NCBI GenBank assembly: GCA_958299035.1
Contig: CATQJL010000316.1
Coordinates: 11,006,347 to 11,070,346, forward strand
Direction of reading: 5' to 3'
Origin: Cylicocyclus nassatus
Taxonomy: Eukaryota > Nematoda > Chromadorea > Rhabditida > Strongylidae
Length of the DNA stretch: 64,000 bases
Each line of letters begins with the position of its first letter. Positions within the stretch are counted from its first letter, which is position 1. Shown in pieces: positions 56,676 to 64,000 of this stretch. The notes beneath the pieces were generated by a model. That model did no database searches and had not been told where the DNA came from. It worked only from the letters and a program-made list of their open reading frames with translations. The position numbers were made by a program, and so were the translations under genes.

Positions 56676-57360
56676 TCAGCAGATAGCAAAGGCAGATTTG
56701 GAATCAGCGTTCAAGGCCCTACAAAACAGTGTACATCTGATCCCAAAAGGCCAAAAGGCCACTTCGACGAACCTTCCTTCAATCCAACTGCTGAACAATC
56801 CAACTGCTGACGCAGTCACGGGCAACAAATTCGTCACACCATCTCTTCGGTGGTCTTCCGCGTGGAGGATTTTGGAATCCATTCTATCGTTCTTTTTGTC
56901 CATCTGTCGACTTCTCTTCTCAGTGCATGACCCATCTGTGCTTATTCTTCGATACGTACTCTGCTGGATCTTCTAGAAGCGATAGTTGTCCAAGGTCGGA
57001 GCTCCAAATTCCAAGTCAATACTGTCTGAACTTGGTCATCTTCAGAAGTTTCTTTTCGAGTGCCCTATGTGCCGTTCATAGTGCCTTCACGGTTGCTGAG
57101 GTATCAGCCCAGGTTTCGGCTGCGTAACGCAAGGCCGAGAGAACTGTCGCTCAAAAAAAATAAGCGCGCAGTTCCGGATCAGCAAAGGTTTGTCTGGAGC
57201 TTCTCTCAGAAGACCAAATGCTGCCCAAGCTGCTCTCTGTCTTCGGCTATGTTCATCCTTTATGTAGTTGTTCATATTAATGGCGCGTCCAAGGTAAACG
57301 TAAGATAAAGTCTCTTCTATCGGCGCTCCATCTAAGAATAATTGACCTTTACTGCACCAG
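56676..57360 (-). pseudogene. RTE-like LINE C-terminal fragment
   Basis: The minus-strand frame 57087-57360 reads CSKGQLFLDGAPIEETLSYVYLGR, broken here as CSKGQLFLDG and PIEETLSYVYLGR, then INMNNYIKDEHSRRQRAAWAAF, the post-RT region of RTE elements. The end continues in other frames (SSDLR near 56990, DRMDSKILHAEDHRRDGVTN near 56840). It is the 3' half of the element whose RT lies at 62190-62610; the two are separated by the segment 57361-62178. Confidence 0.8.
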
Positions 57361-57914
57361 GGCCCGTAGTAATCCACCCTACCTGCCGGCATGTCTTGCC
57401 GGCAGGTCGCCCTGATCTCGATCTGAGGTCGCCAGAATTTCCAACTTTTTCCTACGTAGACTCGCAAGCCAGACAAATCACCTTTTTCTGCTGTGATACT
57501 TTAGTTTTTTATCAAATTAGTATGGGGATTGAAAAAAAAATTCAAGAAATATCCTCATTTGCCTTTTATTAGGCGCGAAGTGTGAACCTGCCGGCAGGTT
57601 CGCGATCCATTTTTGTCGAAAATCGAGATGCCATCTCGCCCTCAGCCTGCCGGCATGTTCATAACATGCTGTGATTTTTTCCCGCATCTTTTAACGATTT
57701 CTTTATTTTTATTATCTTTTCTTTGTAGATGAGGCATATTTACAACCCCATAATAGGTGATAGATATGAAAAATCGCTGGTATGATTACTGTTTCGATTC
57801 TGTTATCATAAAACATTGCTGGTATGATTATTCCGTTTCTGTTGAAGAGAAAACAAGCGTTGCTCGCTTTTTCATTTTTAAAGGCTTTCATTTCACTTGC
57901 ATGTATTTTTATAG

Positions 57915-58007
57915 GTGAGCAGACAAGTGGCTATCGTATACCGTCGATCATTATCTCAAGAGACCTCATTAGGTCCTTTGTGCCGTCGCGGATTCGGCAG
58001 TGACAAG
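57915..58007 (+). CDS. Candidate exon, 31 codons
   Basis: TTTTTATAG acceptor, an open phase-0 frame VSRQVAIVYRRSLSQE ... CRRGFGSDK, then a GTACTT donor. Too short to assign. A possible next exon starts after TTTTTAG at 58568 (LERKTRQLRAVQQQC), with no convincing donor. Confidence 0.3.
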
Positions 58008-59496
58008 GTACTTTTTCAAGTTTTGTACTTTGGTGAACCTACTGTGTTAAGCACAAGTCACTTTATTTGAGGGTATATTTTTTTATTGTGAAGGTCTGTA
58101 ACACACCCACCTACTCATATATAAGTTTCTGAAAAGTTAACGTGATGCCGAGTACTTACGATCTGTTTATCGTTGGGCCGAAAAAGCTCAAAAAAGCCCG
58201 AAAGCCCCAGAAAGAGTCTGAACGCCGCCTCCGTTTTGACGCTAAGGCATGTGTGTTGATTTTGCAACCAAGTCTTTTCGTTTCATTTTCTGTCGTCTGC
58301 ACATTAAAGTAATGTCAGAATGTTCGTTTCTGCGTTCCGGAGTTGGAGCATGATATCTTTTCTGCTTTTCTGCAAACATATTCGTACTGTTTACCGGTTT
58401 TCGTTTCTTAGGATAAGCGGAGCTTTGAGTCATGTTGAACGTGGCTCGGAGTGTTAGGCACGCCTTGAATTTTTTTGGTATCCCCCAAAACTTTTGCTGT
58501 CCATAATCCCAACGTTTTAAAAAAAGATGTGGCGCGCAAGAGGTTTTTCACCCACAACTTTTTAGGACTTTGTCTATGCTAGAAAGAAAAACACGGCAGT
58601 TGCGAGCGGTGCAGCAACAGTGCAGCGCTTTGCGGCCGCGCAGGCTTCATGAGCGATCAAGAGGTGCTCACGGCACCCGTAATGGTTTTCGCAATGATCG
58701 AGAGCTTTTCGAGGCAAGTTATAAAGCAATTTTATGTTTTGTAATAATAGCCACCATTTTTGTTGCTGCCTGCACGCCCTTTTATGATTGATTATCCTTC
58801 AAATTCTTCTTTTATTGCATGGCGTTTACAGAAATAATAAGCAGAAAAATCATGAATGGGTCGTTCTTTGCACGTCATATTTTCATATTTGAAGCAGATC
58901 TCATCACATGTGATAAAATATCACTTAAGCTGCTGGCTGTAGGTGTTGGATCTAGAATGTGCAGCATCTACTTTTATTGAAGTCTTGATTGCCTCTAGAT
59001 TGTTTCGGTGTAGAACGACTGCATTTTACCGTTATTGGACATACCTTCTCATTATAAACCCGTTTCATTTATTGAAGTTGTCAGTCAATTCTGTTTCGAT
59101 GAAGTCGAGAATCAATTTCTAGGATCAACATTATGTTTCCATGTTTGATTCTCACTACACAAATACGATTTTCAGTCCCACTGCTTGGTGCACAGATTAG
59201 CTTGGAGTTTTTCTAACGTCGACCACGTCCATGGCCACTAACAACGGAATCTGTAGCATGGGAGCGATGGATATTACTTTTGGACATTTTTAAGGCTAAT
59301 TCTTATGGTGAGCTAATTGCTTGCACGCCATTGGCCATATCTTTTACAAAACGTGGCATCATTGGTTGTCCTAGTTGGTCTTGGTTTAGTTGTCCATGGC
59401 AATTGTTGAGCTATATGAAAGCTTTCATGTTTTTTGTGCTTTCCGTTTTGATCGTGAATTCTGTCTAATATTCTATTGCTCACGCACACATTTCAG

Positions 59497-59691
59497 ATGA
59501 TCATGCACGGATGCGAGTATCCGTAGCCGAAAGCGTCGGCGAAATTGTTCTTCAAGTGTGTAGTTCCATAAATCGGCAACAGTATCTACCCAAGATGCCG
59601 ACAAGGACGGAGCTCTCAAATGTTTTCGACTCAAATCTTCCGGATTGTCAACCGTATCTCTTCAAAGTCTGTCGCAATCCGATTAGACCAG
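59497..59691 (+). CDS. Candidate exon, HEAT-like helix
   Basis: An ACATTTCAG acceptor and a CCAG|GTACGC donor enclose 195 bp with one clean frame: DHARMRVSVAESVGEIV, LPKMPTRTELSNVF, DCQPYLFKVCRNPIRP. The beginning resembles a HEAT-repeat helix (R.RVSVAESVGEIV). Length is a multiple of three. It may be part of a HEAT-repeat protein gene or a captured exon. No specific protein is recognised. Confidence 0.45.
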
Positions 59692-60684
59692 GTACGCAGC
59701 TACTTATTATCTTTCTAAAAAGTTTTTTTTTCTCGCTTATTCTGACATTAATCGACAAAGTTCGGTGAGAATGTAGGTTTCATAGTAGGACTTTCTATTT
59801 TTTAACAGAACTAATAGTCTAAAACGACGCAGTGCATCAAGTTGAAATAGCTTCACCTTTTCAATTTCGGCCGAATAATATGAAGCAGTGGGATTTTTTT
59901 CTGTTACTTTGCACATTCACTAATTTTGGAATACATTTTGTCACCATTCCTTCAAACATACAATATGGCACTACAAATCGATAGCTTGACCAGTAGAGTG
60001 TTTTGCTTTGATAAACATCATTTCAGAGAGTACCACAAAGACGGGCTGTGATGGAATGCTGCGGTATATACGCAACCTTATGATAAACTAATAATTTGCA
60101 TAAGTCAATATTGTTTTACAACTTACGTATTTTAGTGTCTTTGTCGAGGGGTATACATGTCGCTATCATTTAACAAAGACTGCCACTGATCTGTATCAAG
60201 CTCCCGGTTTAAGACCTTGTCTTTCCGCATTTGCGGGTCCACTTATTGTGAAGTCGTTTACGATCCAGTTTTAGGTTTTTGTTTTGCTGTTATTGAAGTC
60301 GGACAAGTCATCTGATTTCGATCTTCTTGCATTTTGATCAGCCTATCATCTTTGAGATTGCTGATTCGCAAGTTTTAGCTATGGAGCTCTGCTATGTTGT
60401 CAGTCGCATTATCTCAATTTGATAAGCTGTTATTCCTTAGTGTACATTGTTTCAATTTCATATTAGTTCAAGGTTCATCGTCACTTTTTGTTTGCCTTCA
60501 CCATTTCCATGTAAATACATGTGCATAGTTTCTGGTTGTTCGTGTGCAAACCCCATTTTTTTCATTTTGTTCATAAATTACTTCGCTGTGCTTGCAGGCT
60601 TGTTCCCGGGAACGGTGATTGGATGGGCGTGCATGAATGAGCAGGCATTGCCGGAGGGGTGGTGTCGAACTTGGGGTCCTTATA

Positions 60685-60931
60685 GGGAAAGGCCATAGGT
60701 CGTCGATGTTGTCGGTGTTGTCGATGTTGTCGGTGTTGTCGGTGTTGTCGGCGTTGTCGGTGTTCGGGGTTGCCGGTCGTTGTAGGACCTCATGATAGCC
60801 TCCACGTTTCGCGCGCTCTCTAAACTGTCTCTGACCCCGACAACCCCGACAACACCGACAACACCGACAACACCGACAACATCGACAACATCGACAACAC
60901 CGACAACACCGACAACCTATGGCTGTTCCCA
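60685..60931. repeat. GTTGTCGGT repeat arranged as a hairpin
   Basis: About ten 9-bp units (GTTGTCGGT or GTTGTCGAT) on the left (60690-60775) face about ten inverse units on the right (60834-60918). The outer flanks GGCCATAGGT and ACCTATGGCT also pair. The centre is about 55 bp. Frames through it give Cys-Arg or Thr-Pro repeats only. Confidence 0.9.
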
Positions 60932-61185
60932 TACTGATGTACGATGTTACCGACGAATCTACTCGACTTTCTAGGCTATCTCTTCGAAATTCTTCGCAGC
61001 GATGCCCAAGAAGTTGCAATGATTTCCTTCTCGCGGATAGGTGAACGAAAGCGGCTAGTTTGAGGCGCCTTTCGCGGCCAACTGGTCCTTATGCAGTATC
61101 GTTGCATGTCGTTTGAGGATTAGCAGCCCGCGGGGGCGGCCCAAACTGGCGGCTCTCGTTACCCTACCCTCTTCTCGCAAGTTTT

Positions 61186-61204
61186 GGGGGGGGGGGGGGG
61201 GGGG
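61186..61204 (+). repeat. G19 homopolymer
   Basis: Nineteen consecutive G followed by AAGGGG. Could form a G-quadruplex; also a likely site of assembly or sequencing length error. Confidence 0.8.
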
Positions 61205-61844
61205 AAGGGGCATCTAGGAAGGGGTATTACCTAGGCATATTTTTCGGAAGCGTTTGAGCTGTTTTTGGGCTCGTTGCCCAAAGCAGCCGTACTAAGGGGA
61301 TCAGTATAGACTAACCCATATCTAAAGTCGCATGGAACCGTATTTATCACTGCACTACCTTATTGTTGATTGATACGCTTAGTAAACCATGCCTTGGGCT
61401 GGTTAGAATCTTCTCGGTCATTGAACTCCTTTTCAAGCCTTCCCACAATTTCAGGCTTATACATCTGAGACACATATGACTATATGCGCAGCTTCTTTAC
61501 TGGATTGTTAACATCCTGTTCGCTCACTCAAATGCTTGACTCCGAGTTGTTTGTCCTTTCCTTGCCTTAAATATACTTGGTGCGTGTACGCGCAGCTCGT
61601 ACCAACAGGAATTAGTGCAAAATTGGCTTGACTATGTTGGGTTGCTTTGAATATCTCACTTGAATGTTATGCGTAAACCACACGGGCGAGGATTGTTTTA
61701 GACTGATCAGATTGTAGGTGCGCGCTGGCCTGACGCCACTGTCATGATCTAGGACCAGCGGAACTTGTTACGAGCTATCTATGTTCAGTTTGCTTAGTTT
61801 CGATAAAGAAGGCTCTCACGAAAAAAAAAACGCTCCTACACGAA

Positions 61845-62022
61845 TGGCTAGCTCAGCGGTGAACATGTACCTATCTGTGATGAACATGTTAACGCGAAGG
61901 TGACTGGTGAACTTGATCAACCTTTCTGGAATGGATCGTAATGTACACGTGTAGTTCAGTGCTTAACGTGCTGACTATCGTTGGCGAGAAGAGAGTTCCA
62001 TCCCGGCAGGTGCAATGGTTTT
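61845..62022 (+). other. tRNA-like / Pol III-like motifs (SINE candidate)
   Basis: TGGCTAGCTCAGCGG (about 61847) fits an A-box consensus. About 100 bp later, TAGTTCAGTGC followed by GCTGACTATC and AGAGTTCCATCCC resembles a tRNA D-arm, anticodon arm and T-arm in correct order (about 61955-62018). Stems are imperfect and no acceptor stem could be closed, so a degenerate tRNA or a tRNA-derived SINE is possible. Confidence 0.25.
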
Positions 62023-62713
62023 GCGATCGACCTTACATTGCACAGTGACCTGTTATATCGGGAGGCTCTAGGAGCTCGCTAACCTCGCGCCCCAAAAACG
62101 AGCTTGTCGTGAGGTTCGCGAGCTTGCCGTCATGTCTTATGCCAACATGCGGGGTAGATTACTACGGGCCCTTTCGATTTAACCTGATTCCAATCCTTCT
62201 CTCGCTTTCGTTCAATTCGTTCAGCATCTCTTCGGCTTCGCTAATAGACTTCGAGAACAAAACGATATCGTCTGATTCGAAAGGTACCTCCCATCCACGC
62301 AAATTTCGTTTCCCAATCGAGCGACTGCATGCAACATTGCAGTACCGCGGCAAACAATTTTGCGACAAGTGTCGCCTTGTCGGACTCCTTTCTCGATACG
62401 AATGTGGAGCGGGTGGTCAAACAGCTGTATCATGCTGGTACATTCTTTGTTGCAGTCCGCTATAGTCCTTATGTATGTTGGGTCCACGCCTTGGTCGATC
62501 AGAGCAGTTGATACGGCGTTGATTTCCACACTATCGAAGGCCGTTTCGTAATCGACGAAGGTGAGGAGTAGGGTAAGTTGGTATTCACGGCAGACTGACT
62601 ACCCATGAGACGGTTTGGATGTGATCGACACAGCTGACCTCTCTTCCGCCCTTCTTGTGAAGAAGAATAGTGCAAAATGTCTTCCACTGGTTGGGTATTC
62701 TTTTCTTTTCCAG

Positions 62714-63708
62714 TGGCCGTATTCATCAACGAACCCTGAGGATCTGAAAAGCAATTAACCCGTATTCATGAAACACGGGGTAAGCTTAACCCTGAGAGTT
62801 AAATCTACCCTTGAGGGTAAACCTTACCCCGAAAGCTATTAACCCGTATTCATCAACGAATCCTGAGGATTAAACTAACCCTGAAGGGTAAAACTTACGT
62901 AATTCATCAGGATTAATTTAACCCTAGCTTAGAGCAAGGTTAACTCTACCCTGAGACTTCATACAGACATTTACTAGCATCTAATAGGTTTATGAAAAAC
63001 GATCAACGAGTATTGTAGTATTCAGTATTAGATTGTTGTTATGGTAATTTGTTTCGACTTCGTTTTGTGTTCAAAATTCGAAGTACATGAAACACTGAGT
63101 TCGCGAGAAAAAGAATTCTAGCTTTGGTGACAAATAAATGCGACGAGGAAAAATGGTTGCGCATTCCACTCTGACAAGTGCCAAAACAGAAGAACCACTT
63201 TATGATAACACGCATTGACCCCTAAAAGAGTAGCACAAGCCCGGTATTAAACGAACTGCGCAAAAGTAGAACTTACACGGCACAACTGCACACATGAAAA
63301 TAAATTCACACTGTAAGATTGGTTGCTGCACAAATATGCTAGAGATGTATTATAAAAACTAATGTTAGAAGCTTATTCGTTGATTATACTACTATAACAG
63401 TGAAAGAATAGAAGTATAGAGTGAATTTAGCACGTTCTTAGGCATTCTGTGATGTGAGTTTGCACAGCGCACGCGTAACTGACGCCTTTATCCCCAGGAT
63501 TAGTTCAATTCTCAGGGTTCATTGGCCGTATTCATCAATCATAGGGTTCGTTGATGAATACGGCCACAGGTTCGTTGATCGATATGGGTGGATTGCGTTC
63601 GGTGGCAAACCCTACCCTATGGTTGATGAATACGGCCAATGAACCCTAAGGGTTAAATTAACCCTGGGGGTAAATTTATCCCTCAGGGTTCGTTGATGAA
63701 TACGGCCA
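62714..63708. mobile_element. 1-kb MITE with TGGCCGTATTCATCAACG termini
   Basis: Identical inverted ends TGGCCGTATTCATCAACG followed by AACCCTGAGG are flanked by CAG on both sides (62711-62713 and 63709-63711), suggesting a 3-bp target duplication as in PIF/Harbinger elements. Several internal copies or partial copies of the same terminus and many TTAACCCT/AGGGTTAA motifs occur in both orientations (62760-62960 and 63490-63690). The AT-rich centre is noncoding. Confidence 0.75.
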
Positions 63709-63783
63709 CAGATAGCGTGTCATATGAGTTGCCAGTAGTGTGTGTAACTTGTGTCCGCCTGCTCTGAGTAAGTTCCGCCTGCT

Positions 63784-63830
63784 CACAGCCCCTGGTCCTG
63801 GCGGTGACTCCGCCAGGACCAGGGGCTGTG
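63784..63830. repeat. Perfect palindrome, 21-bp arms, 5-nt loop
   Basis: CACAGCCCCTGGTCCTGGCGG and its exact inverse complement are separated by TGACT. The left arm overlaps the stretch encoding the GTAPGPGG motif of the LINE, so the right or left copy is an inverted duplication of coding sequence. Confidence 0.95.
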
Positions 63831-64000
63831 CCTGACTTCATGCGCTCTATGACCGAACGTACTTCCAGGAAGAATACTCTGTGGCTGCTCATCGGTGGGG
63901 ATGATAGGGTTTGGTACCGGCGTCGTGGATCCAAAAAGCTCGTTGTAGAAGTCATTTGTTATCGCTTCCATTTCGCTCGGGAGTTCACTAATCTTCCGTC

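Larger units (their letters stand above)
57361..62178. mobile_element. 4.8-kb segment bounded by short inverted ends inside an RTE-like LINE
   Basis: The left end GGGCCCGTAGTAATCCACCC (starting two bases either side of 57361) and the right end, inverse GGGCCCGTAGTAATCTACCC, form an inverted pair. The outside of both is RTE sequence: post-RT on the left, RT on the right, same strand and consecutive in domain order. No target duplication is evident and a few RTE codons are missing at the junction. The interior has repeated CTGCCGGCA palindromes near the left end, exon-like pieces at 57915-59691, a 9-bp repeat hairpin, a G19 run and tRNA-like sequence. No transposase seen. Confidence 0.5.
62179..64000 (-). 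pseudogene. RTE-like LINE RT region, interrupted by a MITE
   Basis: From the right edge the minus strand reads ITNDFYNELFGSTTPVPN and EVRSVIERMKSGTAPGP near 63830-63960. It is then cut by the MITE at 62714-63708 and resumes with FCTILLHKK-like sequence, LTLLLTFVDYETAFDSVE, INAVSTALIDQGVD, KGVRQGDT and a catalytic box reading FESDDIVLFS in place of the usual FADD near 62260. It ends ERRIGIRLNRK at about 62180. Several frameshifts and a deletion before the VDYE motif are present. The element continues beyond the window. Confidence 0.85.

Noticed and set aside
60498..61019. A 173-codon minus-strand frame rich in Cys-Arg repeats
   Set aside because: The CRCC repeat is the 9-bp GTTGTCGGT hairpin read as protein; the opposite strand gives Thr-Pro repeats equally well.

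Overview
The window is an AT-rich stretch of nematode nuclear genome, dominated by transposable elements. Several things point to a nematode. There is an exact 22-nt match to the SL1 spliced leader (8648-8669) and a two-mismatch variant (35889-35910). Exons are short and bounded by TTTCAG-type acceptors and GTAAGT/GTATGT donors. BEL/Pao retroelement remains carry a phlebovirus-type glycoprotein domain. RTE-like, CR1/Jockey-like and Penelope-like retroelement relics and many mariner/Tc1-type foldback elements are present. There is no prokaryotic gene organisation, no CRISPR array and no complete transposase gene that I can read.

Layout. 296-8455 is a decayed, rearranged BEL/Pao element on the minus strand, closed at both ends by an inverted 228-bp copy of part of its own gag. 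At 8.6-9.2 kb lie the SL1 match and a small MITE. At 9.5-14.05 kb two Helitron-like elements meet with their 3' ends facing; a 1.69-kb hAT-like foldback sits inside the first. 14055-15445 is a TA-flanked foldback. 15.7-21.3 kb holds the best host gene, an eight-exon minus-strand reading with consistent splice phases and one apparent single-base frameshift; further exon candidates lie at 22.5-23.1 kb beside a 450-bp direct duplication. 24.7-28.6 kb is a CR1/Jockey-like LINE interrupted by a 2.2-kb element with 8-bp target duplications. 28.6-32.2 kb has a Penelope-like endonuclease relic and piggyBac-like MITEs. 32.3-35.5 kb is another CR1/Jockey-like LINE (minus). 37.9-43.9 kb is an RTE-like LINE (plus) broken by two hAT-like elements of one family, each with an 8-bp target duplication.

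45.0-47.4 kb holds exons of a Furry/SAX-2 homologue caught in a large inverted duplication (about 925-bp arms). Both arms share an in-frame TAG and one arm has an additional TAA. 48-56 kb has isolated exon candidates, three mariner/Tc1-type foldbacks and another hAT-like foldback with a MITE nested in it. 56.7-64 kb is a second RTE-like LINE (minus) interrupted by a 4.8-kb TIR-bounded segment carrying exon-like pieces and by a roughly 1-kb MITE.

The genes do not form an obvious pathway. The strongest theme is repeated use of one hAT-like non-autonomous family (TIR starting CATAGGTGCGAT or CAGAGGTGCGAT, 8-bp target duplications) whose members are long foldbacks or carry tandem arrays. I did not find a demonstrable new system. 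The best candidates for novelty are this family, the segment at 57.4-62.2 kb and the SL1-containing locus. All coordinates and motif matches were read by eye without alignment software.
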